Below, one piece after another: positions 42,196-52,112 of a DNA stretch of 64,000 nt. Source of the DNA: Paenibacillus_AB hodogayensis (GTDB taxonomy: Bacteria; Bacillota; Bacilli; Paenibacillales; NBRC-103111); NCBI RefSeq assembly GCF_039536325.1, contig NZ_BAAAYO010000002.1:805095-869094 (forward strand). The letters run 5' to 3'. The notes beneath the pieces were generated by a model. The model was given only the letters and a program-made list of their open reading frames with translations. It was not told the DNA's origin and made no database searches. The position numbers and the translations under genes are program-made. Numbering within the stretch: position 1 is the stretch's first letter; every line of letters begins with the position of its first letter.

Positions 42196-43182
42196 TCACC
42201 TCTTTCGGCCCATCCAGTTGTCCACCAATTGGAAAATATGATGGCTCAACCTTTCCGCGTCGTGACGCAAGTATGTCCGGAATAACACCAGCCGGTCCGC
42301 GATTACCTTGTACCCGAGCCGGTTTACCTCATCGAGGTCCAGGTGAACCGCTTTAGCCCCTTGCTCGGCATACTTGCTTTGTACTTGCGGCGGAATTTCT
42401 CCATTGTTGACGATAATATAATCAAACATATGATGACCAATATGCTCATAAATAGCCTGCAAATGATCGCTTACCGTGAAATCGTCGGTCTCGCCCGGCT
42501 GGGTCATGACGTTGCAGACAAACAGCTTGATCGCCGCGGAGTTCGTAATCGTCTCGGCCAGCTTGGGCACGAGCAGGTTCGGTAAAATGCTCGTATACAG
42601 GCTTCCAGGCCCTACCAGAATCGCATCGGCTTCGCGAATCGCCTCGACCGCTTCCTCCAGCGGGCTGACGTCGGCAGGCTCGATGAACACCCGCTTGATT
42701 TTACCGCCGGCTTTCGGAATGTTCGACTCGCCCTCCACGATCGTACCGTCGTTCATGACGGCTTTCAGGATAATCTGGTGGTCGCTCGCGGGCAGCACCC
42801 GCCCCCGGACGGCAAGCACCCGGCTCAACGCCTTGACGCCCGTCACGAAATCGCCCGTAATATCCTTCATCGCCGCCAGAATCAAATTGCCCAAACTATG
42901 TCCGGCAAGACCGGTACCGCTCGAGAAACGATGCTGCAGCATTTGCGAGAGCAACGGCTCGACGTCGGCCAGCGCAATGAGGACATTGCGGATATCGCCC
43001 GGCGGAGGAATTTGCAGCTCGGAGCGAAGCACCCCGGAGCTTCCGCCGTCGTCGGCTACCGTGACGATCGCCGTAATATCGAGCGGCTTCTCCTTCAGTC
43101 CGCGCAGCATAACCGACAGGCCGGTACCGCCCCCGATGACGACGATGCGGGGCAGGCTTTCTTCTACCTTCTCGGCGCTCAT
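42196..43182 (-). CDS. yvcK: YvcK/GlmR family gluconeogenesis and cell-wall factor
   Basis: A 328-residue UDP-sugar-binding protein of the CofD-like fold. Glycine-rich VVIGGGTGLSVMLRGLK at the N-terminus, TVADDGGSSGVLR, and VGPGSLYTSILPNLL. In Bacilli it steers carbon to peptidoglycan precursors during growth on gluconeogenic sources. It overlaps rapZ by 4 nt and is followed closely by whiA. Confidence 0.94.
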   Translation of the reverse strand: MSAEKVEESLPRIVVIGGGTGLSVMLRGLKEKPLDITAIVTVADDGGSSGVLRSELQIPPPGDIRNVLIALADVEPLLSQMLQHRFSSGTGLAGHSLGNLILAAMKDITGDFVTGVKALSRVLAVRGRVLPASDHQIILKAVMNDGTIVEGESNIPKAGGKIKRVFIEPADVSPLEEAVEAIREADAILVGPGSLYTSILPNLLVPKLAETITNSAAIKLFVCNVMTQPGETDDFTVSDHLQAIYEHIGHHMFDYIIVNNGEIPPQVQSKYAEQGAKAVHLDLDEVNRLGYKVIADRLVLFRTYLRHDAERLSHHIFQLVDNWMGRKR

Positions 43183-44081
43183 CGGCTGACCTCGGGGCGT
43201 CGATCGCGTTCGGCGTCCCGATGGCTGACGCGCACAGTCTCCGTCTCGCTATTACCCAATATTTTGCCCAAATACTCGGCAATGGCGACCGAACGATGCT
43301 TGCCGCCCGTACAGCCGATGCCGACCACGACCTGACTCTTGCCTTCCTTGGCGTACTGCGGAATCAAAAATTGCAGCATGTCGGTCAGCTTTGTCAAAAA
43401 TTCCTGGGTCTCGCTCCACTTCATAACGTAATCGTACACATCCGGGTCGAGCCCCGTATTCGGCCGCAACTGCTCCACATAGTGCGGATTCGGCAAAAAT
43501 CGCACGTCGAATATTAAATCGGCGTCGATCGGAATGCCATACTTGAAACCGAACGAGATGACGTTAACCGAAATACTGCCCTTGCCGATGCTCGTAAACC
43601 GGGCTACGATCCGTTCCTTCAGTTCGGCCGGCTTCAGGCTGCTCGTATCGATCACCTGCGTGGCCATCCCTTTAAGCTCCTCTAGCAGCTTGCGCTCCAG
43701 ATGAATTCCTTCGAGAGGCAATCCTTCGGGAGCGAGCGGATGCCGCCGCCGGCTTTCCTTATACCGCTGCACGAGCGTCGAGTCGGTCGCGTCCAGAAAC
43801 AAGATTTCGTACGTTAATGTGTAGTTTTCCTTAATCGTGCGAAGCGATTCAGACAGCGAGGTAAAAAATTCGCGACCGCGCAAATCGATAACGAGCGCGA
43901 CCTTCCCGATTCTTCCCTTCGATTGATCGATCAGCTCCGCAAACTTCGGAATGAGCACGGGAGGCAAATTGTCTACGCAAAAAAAGCCAAGATCCTCCAA
44001 GCTCTGTACGGCTATCGTCTTGCCCGCACCCGACATTCCGGTTATGATGACAAGCCGCGCCACATTCGAGCCGTCCTCCAT
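43179..44081 (-). CDS. rapZ: RapZ/YvcJ nucleotide-binding protein
   Basis: A 300-residue P-loop protein. Walker A is ITGMSGAGKT; a typical IDLRGREFF segment and the C-terminal IGCTGGKHRSVAIAE also mark the family. In E. coli RapZ guides decay of a small RNA for glmS; the Bacillus homologue YvcJ hydrolyses GTP and affects competence. It overlaps yvcK by 4 nt. Confidence 0.94.
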   Translation of the reverse strand: MEDGSNVARLVIITGMSGAGKTIAVQSLEDLGFFCVDNLPPVLIPKFAELIDQSKGRIGKVALVIDLRGREFFTSLSESLRTIKENYTLTYEILFLDATDSTLVQRYKESRRRHPLAPEGLPLEGIHLERKLLEELKGMATQVIDTSSLKPAELKERIVARFTSIGKGSISVNVISFGFKYGIPIDADLIFDVRFLPNPHYVEQLRPNTGLDPDVYDYVMKWSETQEFLTKLTDMLQFLIPQYAKEGKSQVVVGIGCTGGKHRSVAIAEYLGKILGNSETETVRVSHRDAERDRRPEVSR

Positions 44082-44163
44082 GCGCGTTCCCTCCCATCGC
44101 TTGAGACTGCCCGCCCTGCCGGTCGTTTCCTGTTAACCCAGCAACTACTTCATTTTATGACGA

Positions 44164-45111
44164 CTATTGCAAATTTAAACCGGCGGCTCCAACCACTCCG
44201 GCATCGTTTCCCAGCTTGGCGGGTACGATGTCGACGCCCTGGGTGAACGCGTCCGGCACATTGTGCGCATATACTTTGCGGATTTCATCGAATAAAATAT
44301 CCCCGGCGCGCGATACGCCGCCGCCGATAACGAAACGCTGCGGGTTGAGCACAACCGCAACGGCTGCCATCGCTTTGGCCAAATAATAAGCCGCCCGCTT
44401 GACGATGCGGATTGCCACCTCGTCGCCGTCCTTGGCCGCGTCGAATACGTCCTTCGCGGAAATTTTCTCGTTCAGCGACAACGTCGTCGCTTCCCCGCGC
44501 TGCACCGCATCTTTGGCCATCCGAACGATTCCGGTGGCGGAGGAGACGGTTTCCACGCAGCCCAACTGCCCGCAGCCGCACTGGATAGCTTCCAGATCGG
44601 GTACGACCTTGATGTGGCCAAGCTCCCCGGCCATGCCGCGGAAGCCTTGATAAATACGGCCGTCGATAATAATGCCGCCGCCCACTCCGGTTCCGAGCGT
44701 CAGGGCGACCAGATGCTTCAAGCCCGCGCCGGCTCCGCTCCATGCTTCGCCGAGAGCGGCTACATTGGCGTCATTGTCGATCGCGATCGGCAAGCCAAGG
44801 CGGGATTCGAGTTCCTTCTTCACGGCGACATTCTCCCAGCCCAAATTCGGAGCGAAGAGCACCACGCCTTCAGCCAGATCGAGGAACCCGGCAATTCCGG
44901 CCCCAACGCCTGCAACTTGCTCCCACTGGTAAGCGGAATCGGACACGATTTGTCTCACGTACTGCGCGATGCGGTCGAGCACCGCCTCCGCTCCATCCTC
45001 AGTCCCTGTCGGACCCTCATACGTATGCAGCAGACTGCCTTGCTCATCGCAAATACCCACTTTAACGCTGGTACCGCCCAAATCTACGCCGATATAAATC
45101 TTCTCCGACAT
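44164..45111 (-). CDS. glcK: ROK-family glucokinase
   Basis: A 315-residue enzyme phosphorylating glucose with ATP. N-terminal phosphate site IGVDLGGTSVKVG, catalytic IDNDANVAALGE, and the ROK zinc motif CGCGQLGCVE preceded by GHIKV. No HTH is present, so it is a kinase and not a ROK repressor. It would act on free glucose released by enzymes such as the GH3 glucosidase. It lies between trxB and rapZ. Confidence 0.9.
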   Translation of the reverse strand: MSEKIYIGVDLGGTSVKVGICDEQGSLLHTYEGPTGTEDGAEAVLDRIAQYVRQIVSDSAYQWEQVAGVGAGIAGFLDLAEGVVLFAPNLGWENVAVKKELESRLGLPIAIDNDANVAALGEAWSGAGAGLKHLVALTLGTGVGGGIIIDGRIYQGFRGMAGELGHIKVVPDLEAIQCGCGQLGCVETVSSATGIVRMAKDAVQRGEATTLSLNEKISAKDVFDAAKDGDEVAIRIVKRAAYYLAKAMAAVAVVLNPQRFVIGGGVSRAGDILFDEIRKVYAHNVPDAFTQGVDIVPAKLGNDAGVVGAAGLNLQ

Positions 45112-45275
45112 TCCTTCATGTCACCTCAACCGATAATGTATTCTACTGTACCCACTATAAGCCAACCTCCCGGTCAGGTCAAGTGACGAAAGCTTCTGCA
45201 AAATCGCGCCACAATGCGGTCCGGAAAGGGGTAAAAGCGGAACGAAACTTCAATAAAACTTCACAAATGCCAGAG

Positions 45276-45308
45276 TAAAAAGGAAAAGGAGAACACGAGG
45301 TTCTCCTT
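45276..45308 (-). terminator. trxB terminator
   Basis: Minus strand AAGGAGAAC...GTTCTCCTT followed by TTCCTTTTT. Confidence 0.75.
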
Positions 45309-45324
45309 CGTCCCGTCGCCACGA

Positions 45325-46272
45325 TTACAGCGAAACGCTCCAGTCGTGAACGGAGTGTCCTTCCAGAAACTTCTCGCAATCGAGCGCCGCCATACAACCG
45401 CTGCCGGCTGCCGTTATCGCTTGGCGATACTTATGGTCCTGGACGTCGCCGCAGGCGAACACGCCAGGTATATTCGTTTCGGACGTTCCCGGATTGACGA
45501 CCAGATAACCAAGCTCGTCGGTCTTCAATTGACCTTTCAAGAAGCCGGTATTCGGCGTATGGCCGATCGCCACGAAAATGCCGTTCGTTTCGATAATCTC
45601 TTCTTGGCCGGTTTCCCCGTCGCGCACTTTCAGCCCTGTAACGCCTTTCTCTCCGGCGACGACGCCGATCGGGGCTTTGTTCAGGCTCCAAGTGATCTTC
45701 GGATTCTCGCGAGCGCGGTCCTGCATAATTTTGGAGGCACGCAGCTCGCCGCGCCGATGGACGACCCGGACTTCGGTAGCGAAGCGAGTCAGGAAGTTCG
45801 CTTCCTCCATCGCCGAATCACCGCCGCCGACAACGATAATTTTCTTGTTGCGGAAGAAAAATCCGTCGCAGGTCGCGCATGTGCTTACGCCGCGTCCGAT
45901 ATTATCCTTTTCGTTCTCGATGCCGAGCAGTTTGGCGGAGGCGCCCGTAGAAATAATGAGCGATTCGGCGACCAGCTCTTCGCCGCCTTCGATCTTCAGC
46001 TTGAACGGACGCTGCGACATGTCGACTTCGTTGACCCAGCCCGTACGGAACTGCGCGCCGAAGCGCTCCGCCTGCTTGCGCATATTGTCCATCAGCTCCG
46101 GACCCATGATCCCATCGGGAAAGCCCGGGAAATTTTCCACTTCCGTCGTTGTCGTCAATTGGCCGCCCGGCTCCGGTCCTTCGATCACAAGCGGATTGAG
46201 ATTGGCGCGGGCTAAATAAATAGCGGCAGTGAGGCCTGCAGGGCCGGTACCGATTACGATCGTCTTGTACAT
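45325..46272 (-). CDS. trxB: Thioredoxin reductase
   Basis: A 315-residue FAD/NADPH enzyme that keeps thioredoxin reduced. FAD site GTGPAGLTAAIYLARA, redox-active CATC in STCATCDGFF, NADPH site VVGGGDSAMEEANFL, and GVFACGDVQD near the C-terminus. Standard length. It is the first of the rapZ group, with the terminator between it and glcK suggesting partly separate transcription. Confidence 0.96.
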   Translation of the reverse strand: MYKTIVIGTGPAGLTAAIYLARANLNPLVIEGPEPGGQLTTTTEVENFPGFPDGIMGPELMDNMRKQAERFGAQFRTGWVNEVDMSQRPFKLKIEGGEELVAESLIISTGASAKLLGIENEKDNIGRGVSTCATCDGFFFRNKKIIVVGGGDSAMEEANFLTRFATEVRVVHRRGELRASKIMQDRARENPKITWSLNKAPIGVVAGEKGVTGLKVRDGETGQEEIIETNGIFVAIGHTPNTGFLKGQLKTDELGYLVVNPGTSETNIPGVFACGDVQDHKYRQAITAAGSGCMAALDCEKFLEGHSVHDWSVSL

Positions 46273-46316
46273 GTTGTTCTCTCCTCCTTAGCCTTCCTGT
46301 CTGTTATAGGTTAACC

Positions 46317-48059
46317 TCAAAGCGGCTCCGAATTAGCCAGCTTGGGAAAAATGGCGTCCATCTTTTCTTTCAGGCCGCAAGCGCGGTCGATGCATTTGAC
46401 GTGCTTGCTGACCGTGGTGACCGATATGCCGTAGCGGACGGAAACCTCATGGTACGAGATAGCGCGCCTATGCATTTTAGCGGTCAAATACTCGAGCGCC
46501 GCCGCCCAGCCTTCGACTTTGCCGATCTTCGGCACGTCCGGATAGACGCGGGTCAAATATTCCACCCACAACGTTTCGAGATCGTGCTGCTGGATCATGT
46601 CGTATCGTTTATCCATTTTACGAAGAGCGGTATCCATAACCTGCTGCCACTCTTCTTTCCATACGGGTAAATTCGGCGACCACGGCGACGACGCCAGCGG
46701 CGTCTCCCGGCCGTCAAGATTGACGAAAATCGGCTCCTTCGCCCGCATGTTGCGCAGCACGAAGATCGCCACCTTTTTCAAATACTCGTCTTCCTCCGGA
46801 TCGAGCAGAAATTCGCGAAGCGCATCCTCCACTTCGCTGTCCGCTATAATACCGAACGCCTGGATTACCTGAAGCTTCGTCTCCACATCCCCATGCCGCA
46901 GCGCCCAGAAAAACGAGGAACGCACGAGCGGGTCCCGCCTCATATGATCGGGAATGCCGTCCGCCGCCGTCTCCAGCACGCGGAACTGCTCCTCGAACGG
47001 CAAATGATAATGGTAGCCGAGAGGCTTCTTGCCGCCATTGGCCGCTTCCTTCATCTGTTCCATGTAATAACGGGGAATGTCTGTGCCCGGATCAAGCTTC
47101 TCTACCGTTCGCCACAGCTTCTCCGCCTCGGCGTATTTGCCGATATTGCATGCCGCCACCGCGGTGTAGTGGTAAAGGCTGGGATCGAGCCCCGATTCGC
47201 CGGTTTTCAGCAAACGGCGGAACAGACGGTAAGCCGCCTCGTGCTCCGACAAAATGCCCATCGTCGTCGCCAGCTTAAATACGTGATCGTAATGCATCGG
47301 ATACGTCTTGCGCAGACTTACCAGCAGTTCGTCCAGCTGTTCCTGGTCGCCGTTGTGCTGGTGAAAAATCGCGAGATTGCACAAGGCGTGCAGGTTGCCC
47401 GGCTCCAGCTCCAGCACTTGGCTGATCGCCGCCAGCGCTTTGTCGAATAAGCCCATATAGTAGTAGGCGAGCGCCAAATTGTTGCGGGCCGCCAGAAAGT
47501 CGGGAGACTTCTTGACCAGCTTCTCCAAAATGCGCACCGCTTCGGAAAATTTACCTTCCTCCAGAAGCGTTCTCGCCTTATCGTGCTCGAACATGCCTTC
47601 TCGGCTCTTGATCGAAGTCAGCTTGGTCGGGCGCTCCAGCTCGTAGCCGAGCAGCTCCATCATTTCCTCCGACTCCTCCAGGAAATGGCCGTTCGGATCG
47701 TGTTCCAAATAGTAAACGAGCGCTTCTTCCGCCGCCTCATAGTTTTCCATATTGGCGTAATTGTTAGCCATATAGAAATAACATTCGGTCATGGACGGAT
47801 CGATTTGCTCGACGATTTGCTGTAAGATGCGGTTGGATTCTTCGTAGTCACCGGTTTCCGACAGGACGCCGGCCAGGTTGCAATGGTTAACCGGATTGTC
47901 CGGCTCGAACTCTACAGCCCGGCGGAAATATTTCAGCGCCTTGTCGTACCGGTTCCGATCCAATGAATGGACGGCTCTCTCGAAAAAGAACGTGGCATCC
48001 ATCTGGACCGTGATGACGTTACGCTTCTTCGTCGTGGCCACATGCTTTTTCTTTGCCAT
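46317..48059 (-). CDS. TPR-repeat protein with C-terminal helix-turn-helix
   Basis: A 580-residue protein. TPR repeats lie at about 25-130 (ALKYFRRAVEFEPDNPVNHC) and about 155-330 (YYMGLFDKALAAISQVLELEPGN). A HEAT-like region follows (about 370-440), and a C-terminal HTH (about 535-565; YHEVSVRYGISVTTVSKHV). The basic N-terminus has no signal peptide. It is upstream of trxB, 45 nt away. The mix suggests a scaffold with DNA binding; its function is unknown. Confidence 0.8.
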   Translation of the reverse strand: MAKKKHVATTKKRNVITVQMDATFFFERAVHSLDRNRYDKALKYFRRAVEFEPDNPVNHCNLAGVLSETGDYEESNRILQQIVEQIDPSMTECYFYMANNYANMENYEAAEEALVYYLEHDPNGHFLEESEEMMELLGYELERPTKLTSIKSREGMFEHDKARTLLEEGKFSEAVRILEKLVKKSPDFLAARNNLALAYYYMGLFDKALAAISQVLELEPGNLHALCNLAIFHQHNGDQEQLDELLVSLRKTYPMHYDHVFKLATTMGILSEHEAAYRLFRRLLKTGESGLDPSLYHYTAVAACNIGKYAEAEKLWRTVEKLDPGTDIPRYYMEQMKEAANGGKKPLGYHYHLPFEEQFRVLETAADGIPDHMRRDPLVRSSFFWALRHGDVETKLQVIQAFGIIADSEVEDALREFLLDPEEDEYLKKVAIFVLRNMRAKEPIFVNLDGRETPLASSPWSPNLPVWKEEWQQVMDTALRKMDKRYDMIQQHDLETLWVEYLTRVYPDVPKIGKVEGWAAALEYLTAKMHRRAISYHEVSVRYGISVTTVSKHVKCIDRACGLKEKMDAIFPKLANSEPL

Positions 48060-48192
48060 ACTTCAGGCACCTCCGGCAACTATACTTATCACAGAGTATA
48101 ACACACATCGCCCGGATTACCTATACTGCTTTCAGGCAATGGGGCGATGTGCGGACGCCGGAAATTCTGACTTTGAAGCCCGGCGATATTCG

Positions 48193-49143
48193 TTACACGC
48201 CGCCGTATTTGAACAGCGTGCTGATCGATCCTCCGTCGTTAATGATGCGGATCGCATCGGAGAACAAGTGGGCAAGCGACAGTACCTTGAACCGGCTCGG
48301 ATGTCCTTCCGGCAAAGCGATCGAGTCGGTGATGATGACTTCCTGAATGTTCGGATGGTCGAGACGTTCCAGTGCCGGTCCGGAGAAGACCGGGTGGGTC
48401 GCACAGACGAAGCTGTCCGTTGCGCCGCGTTCCTTCAACCCTTCGACGACCTTAACGATCGTTGTGCCGGTGTCGATCATGTCTTCGATAATGATCGGGG
48501 TGCGGCCCTCCACGTCGCCGATGACGTGCGTGATGGTCGCTTCGTTATGGGCATGGCGCTTTTTGATCATGATCGCGAACGGCGCGTTCAGGATATTCGC
48601 CAAGTTTTCAGCCGTCGTGGCTCGTCCGGCATCCGGCGATACGACGACAGGGTTCGGAATTTTTTTGTTGCGGATATAGTCGCTGATCAAATCAAGCGCG
48701 GTCAGATGGTCGACCGGTATATTATAGAAGCCCTGTATGGCAGGTGCATGGAGATCGATGGTCAATACACGGTGTGCGCCGGCGGTCGTCAACACATCGG
48801 CGACAAGCTTGGCGGAAATCGGTTCGCGCGGTGCAGCCTTGCGTTCTTGCCTGGAGTAACCATAGTACGGGATGACGAGGTTGATCGTTCTGGCCGAAGC
48901 CCGCTTGGCCGCATCGATCATGACGAGTAGCTCGACGAAATGATCGTTGATCGGATGCGAGAACGTCTGCACCAGAAAGACGTCGCAATTTCGAATCGAT
49001 TCCTCGTACAGACAGTACACTTCGCCGCTTTTGAAACGCGACAGCTTGATTTGTCCGAGCGGAATTCCCAACTCGGCGCAAATGCGCTCCGCCAGCATCG
49101 GATTGGACGATCCGGAAAACACTTTACAATTGTCCTTGTACAT
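48193..49143 (-). CDS. prs: Ribose-phosphate pyrophosphokinase
   Basis: A 316-residue enzyme making PRPP, the substrate of HisG and of purine and pyrimidine synthesis. It shows SGSSNPMLAERI, PYYGYSRQERKA, the metal-binding DLHAPAIQGF and the PRPP motif IIEDMIDTGTTI. It is just downstream of the histidine operon but separated by a terminator. In many Bacillota prs lies elsewhere or exists twice, so this may be a second copy. Confidence 0.94.
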   Translation of the reverse strand: MYKDNCKVFSGSSNPMLAERICAELGIPLGQIKLSRFKSGEVYCLYEESIRNCDVFLVQTFSHPINDHFVELLVMIDAAKRASARTINLVIPYYGYSRQERKAAPREPISAKLVADVLTTAGAHRVLTIDLHAPAIQGFYNIPVDHLTALDLISDYIRNKKIPNPVVVSPDAGRATTAENLANILNAPFAIMIKKRHAHNEATITHVIGDVEGRTPIIIEDMIDTGTTIVKVVEGLKERGATDSFVCATHPVFSGPALERLDHPNIQEVIITDSIALPEGHPSRFKVLSLAHLFSDAIRIINDGGSISTLFKYGGV

Positions 49144-49325
49144 GGTTACCTCCTAAAATGGATAAAGCCTTTCAGCATCATTCAACAAAACTTCGCAACT
49201 CTCGACACCGCTTGCCAAGCAGTCACCCCTATTATACTCCGTCGGCCTGTTTTTTCAAAAGGATTCAGTACCGGTTTTCATCAATTCGTCACAAGTTCGC
49301 ATCCCGCACCCGATCAGTCGATGCG

Positions 49326-49365
49326 AAAAAGCCCACCGGCGCTCGTCTGTCGAGACACGGTGGGA
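49326..49365 (-). terminator. Terminator of the histidine operon
   Basis: Minus strand CCCACCG...CGGTGGGC followed by TTTTTCG. Confidence 0.8.
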
Positions 49366-49385
49366 TGCAATCCGCAGATTGCCGC

Positions 49386-50081
49386 TCAATCGCTTATAGC
49401 ATACTCGCTTTTGGGCTTCAGGTGACGACGCGCCAGTTCGCCGGTAATATCGTCGAGCGAAAGCCCCTGCTCGCGCAGCAGAACCATCAGGTGAAAGATC
49501 AGATCGCTCGCTTCGTAACGAAGCTCCTCGGGGCTGCGGTTTTTGGCGGCAATAATGACCTCTCCCGCTTCCTCCCCGATCTTCTTCAAAATTTTGTCGA
49601 GCCCCTTCTCGAACAAGTACGTCGTGTACGCTCCTTCCGGGCGTTCCGCATCGCGCTTGGCGATCAGGCTCTCCAGCTTGTCGAGCATGGCGAAGCGGCC
49701 TTCCGCAGATGCGGCTTCCCCGGAGTCGGCCTGAGACGCAGCGGTCCCCGCCTCGTTGAAGAAGCAGCTGTACTTGCCGGTATGGCACGCCGGTCCGGTT
49801 TGTTGAACGAGCACCAGAAGCGTATCGCCATCGCAATCGTAGCGCAGCGAGCGCACCTTCTGCAGGTGGCCGCTCGTCGCCCCTTTGTGCCACAGCTCCG
49901 AGCGGGAGCGGCTCCAGAACCACGTTTCGCCGGATTCGAGCGTCAACCGCAACGATTCCCGGTTCATGTAGGCGAGCATGAGCACTTCTTTGCTGACCGC
50001 ATCCTGCACGATGGCCGGCACAAGCCCTTGTTCGTCCCATTTGACCGCTTCCGCGACCGATTCGAACGTTTGTTCGCTCAT
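49386..50081 (-). CDS. hisIE: Bifunctional HisIE (PR-AMP cyclohydrolase / PR-ATP pyrophosphatase)
   Basis: A 231-residue fusion carrying the second and third steps of histidine synthesis. The HisI part is about 1-110 (SRSELWHKGATSGH, zinc ligands in CDGDTLL and GPACHTGKYSCFF). The HisE part is about 130-231 (KIGEEAGEVIIAAKN). The Ala/Ser-rich linker of about 15 residues is a little long. It overlaps hisF by 4 nt. Last gene of the operon. Confidence 0.95.
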   Translation of the reverse strand: MSEQTFESVAEAVKWDEQGLVPAIVQDAVSKEVLMLAYMNRESLRLTLESGETWFWSRSRSELWHKGATSGHLQKVRSLRYDCDGDTLLVLVQQTGPACHTGKYSCFFNEAGTAASQADSGEAASAEGRFAMLDKLESLIAKRDAERPEGAYTTYLFEKGLDKILKKIGEEAGEVIIAAKNRSPEELRYEASDLIFHLMVLLREQGLSLDDITGELARRHLKPKSEYAISD

Positions 50082-50836
50082 CGGATCTCCACCCCTTTGC
50101 TCTTCAAATCCTGCTTCACATCATCGATCGTCATTTCCTTATAGTGGAAAATGGTCGCTGCCAGGCCGGCATCGGCTTTTCCTTGCGTAAAGACATCGTA
50201 AAAGTGCGCTTTGGTCCCCGCACCGCCGGAGGCGATGACCGGTATGCTCAGACTTTCCGAAACGGCCCGCGTCAGCTTCAGATCGAAGCCGTCCTTCGTG
50301 CCGTCGGCATCCATGCTCGTGAGCAAAATTTCCCCGGCGCCCAAAGCCTCGACCTGCTGCGCCCATTCAAGCGCCTTGATGCCCGTCGGATTGCGTCCGC
50401 CGTGCGTATACACTTCCCATTCGTCCCAATCCTCATTATACTTGGCGTCAATCGCCACCACGATGCATTGAGAGCCGAATTTGGCCGCTCCGTCGGCTAC
50501 GAGCCGCGGGTTTTTGACGGCTGCGGTATTGATGCCGATCTTGTCCGCACCGGCGCGCAGCAGCCGCTTCATATCGTCGACGCTGGAGATCCCTCCGCCC
50601 ACGGTGAACGGAATCGTAATCTCGCCTGCCGTCTTCTTCACGACTTCAACCATCGTCGCTCGTCCTTCGACCGAGGCCGATATATCCAGAAAAACAAGCT
50701 CGTCCGCGCCTTCTCGGTCGTACACCGCCGCGAGCTCGACCGGATCTCCGGCGTCGCGGAGATTGACGAAATTAACGCCCTTCACGACGCGGCCGTCCTT
50801 GACGTCCAGACAAGGAATAATCCGTTTGGCTAACAT
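50078..50836 (-). CDS. hisF: Imidazole glycerol phosphate synthase subunit HisF
   Basis: A 252-residue TIM-barrel cyclase partner of HisH. N-terminal RIIPCLDVKDGRVVKGV, PFTVGGGISS and C-terminal VIASGGAGTKAHF. It starts behind GGGGGACC, 46 nt after hisH; that gap has no room for hisA, which normally sits between hisH and hisF. Confidence 0.96.
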   Translation of the reverse strand: MLAKRIIPCLDVKDGRVVKGVNFVNLRDAGDPVELAAVYDREGADELVFLDISASVEGRATMVEVVKKTAGEITIPFTVGGGISSVDDMKRLLRAGADKIGINTAAVKNPRLVADGAAKFGSQCIVVAIDAKYNEDWDEWEVYTHGGRNPTGIKALEWAQQVEALGAGEILLTSMDADGTKDGFDLKLTRAVSESLSIPVIASGGAGTKAHFYDVFTQGKADAGLAATIFHYKEMTIDDVKQDLKSKGVEIR

Positions 50837-50882
50837 GTTGGTCCCCCTTTCGCCATCTCAACCCGCTTGGACCGGCCGTATG

Positions 50883-51500
50883 TTATACCGAAGCCGGCTT
50901 GCGGCAAAGTCCGAGGAAACGCTCGAGCAGCTTCATGCCCAGCTCGCCGCTTTTCTCCGGGTGAAATTGCATGCCGTACACGTTGCCTCGAGCGACAACG
51001 GCGGTTACGGCCTGATAATAATCGGTCGTCGCCAGCAAATCGGACGTCTGCTCGGGAATCGCATGGTAGGAGTGGACGAAGTACACATAGCCTTCCTCGA
51101 GCCCGTCCAGCAGCGCAGACGGCTGACGGAACGACAGCCGGTTCCAGCCCATATGCGGCACCTTGTAAGGCCCGCGGAAGCGGATGACTTTGCCTGGCAG
51201 CAGAGCAAGCCCGGCATGCTTGCCGTGCTCCTCGCTTTCCGCGAACAGCAGCTGCATGCCAAGACAGATGCCCAGCAGCGGCTTGCCGCTCGCCGCATAC
51301 GCCAGGACGACGTCCCCGAGCCCGGTTTCGCGAAGATGCGCCATCGCATCCCCGAAAGCTCCGACGCCCGGCAGAATCGCTCCGTCGGCGGCCAGAATGT
51401 CGTCCGGATTGGCGGTTACGACCGCCTCGTAGCCGAGCCGTTCCACCGCCTTGCTGACGCTATGCAAGTTCCCCATGCCGTAATCGATAATAGCGATCAC
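50883..51500 (-). CDS. hisH: Imidazole glycerol phosphate synthase subunit HisH
   Basis: A 205-residue class I glutamine amidotransferase that feeds ammonia to HisF. Nucleophile cysteine in GICLGMQLLF, and the His-Glu pair in QFHPEKSG. It starts 3 nt after the hisB stop. Confidence 0.95.
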   Translation of the reverse strand: MIAIIDYGMGNLHSVSKAVERLGYEAVVTANPDDILAADGAILPGVGAFGDAMAHLRETGLGDVVLAYAASGKPLLGICLGMQLLFAESEEHGKHAGLALLPGKVIRFRGPYKVPHMGWNRLSFRQPSALLDGLEEGYVYFVHSYHAIPEQTSDLLATTDYYQAVTAVVARGNVYGMQFHPEKSGELGMKLLERFLGLCRKPASV

Positions 51501-51503
51501 GCG

Positions 51504-52112
51504 TCAGAGCACTCCTTTCGTGGAAGGGACGCCCTGCACGCGCGGGTCGATTGTGGTCGCCTCGTCCAGCGCCCGGCCGAGCGCTTTGAATATCGCCTCT
51601 ACCATATGGTGCGTGTTGCGTCCGTAATGCACGATGACATGCAGCGTAATCCGCGCCTCCAGCGCAAACTTCCACAGAAACTCGTGGACCAATTCGGTCG
51701 TGAAGCTGCCCACCTGAGCGGAAGGGAACTCCGCGCGGAATTCGAGGTGCGGGCGGTTGCTGATGTCGATCGCTACCTGGGCCAACGCCTCGTCCATCGG
51801 CACGAATACGTTGGCGTACCGCTTGATGCCGCGTTTGTCGCCAAGCGCCTCGCGCAGCGCCTGGCCGAGACAGATGCCGATATCTTCCGTCGTATGGTGA
51901 TCGTCGATCTCGATGTCCCCGTCGGCATCGATCTTCAGATCGAATTGGCCGTGCTTCGTAAACAGATCTAGCATATGGTTCATAAAATGCACGTCGGTCG
52001 CAATTTCCGATACGCCCGTGCCGTCTACGTTCAGCGAAAGCTTGATATTCGTTTCATTCGTTTTCCGTTCGATAGAGGCCGTACGGACCGGCCGGTTCGT
52101 CAATTCGCTCAT
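51504..52112 (-). CDS. hisB: Imidazoleglycerol-phosphate dehydratase
   Basis: A 202-residue monofunctional dehydratase. Metal-binding motifs DIEIDDHHTTED and VHYGRNTHHMVEAIFKA. Its start overlaps the hisD stop by 4 nt. Confidence 0.95.
   Translation of the reverse strand: MSELTNRPVRTASIERKTNETNIKLSLNVDGTGVSEIATDVHFMNHMLDLFTKHGQFDLKIDADGDIEIDDHHTTEDIGICLGQALREALGDKRGIKRYANVFVPMDEALAQVAIDISNRPHLEFRAEFPSAQVGSFTTELVHEFLWKFALEARITLHVIVHYGRNTHHMVEAIFKALGRALDEATTIDPRVQGVPSTKGVL

Noticed and set aside
45179..45397. A 72-codon ORF between trxB and glcK
   Set aside because: Runs through the trxB terminator and the trxB end in another frame; no ribosome site.
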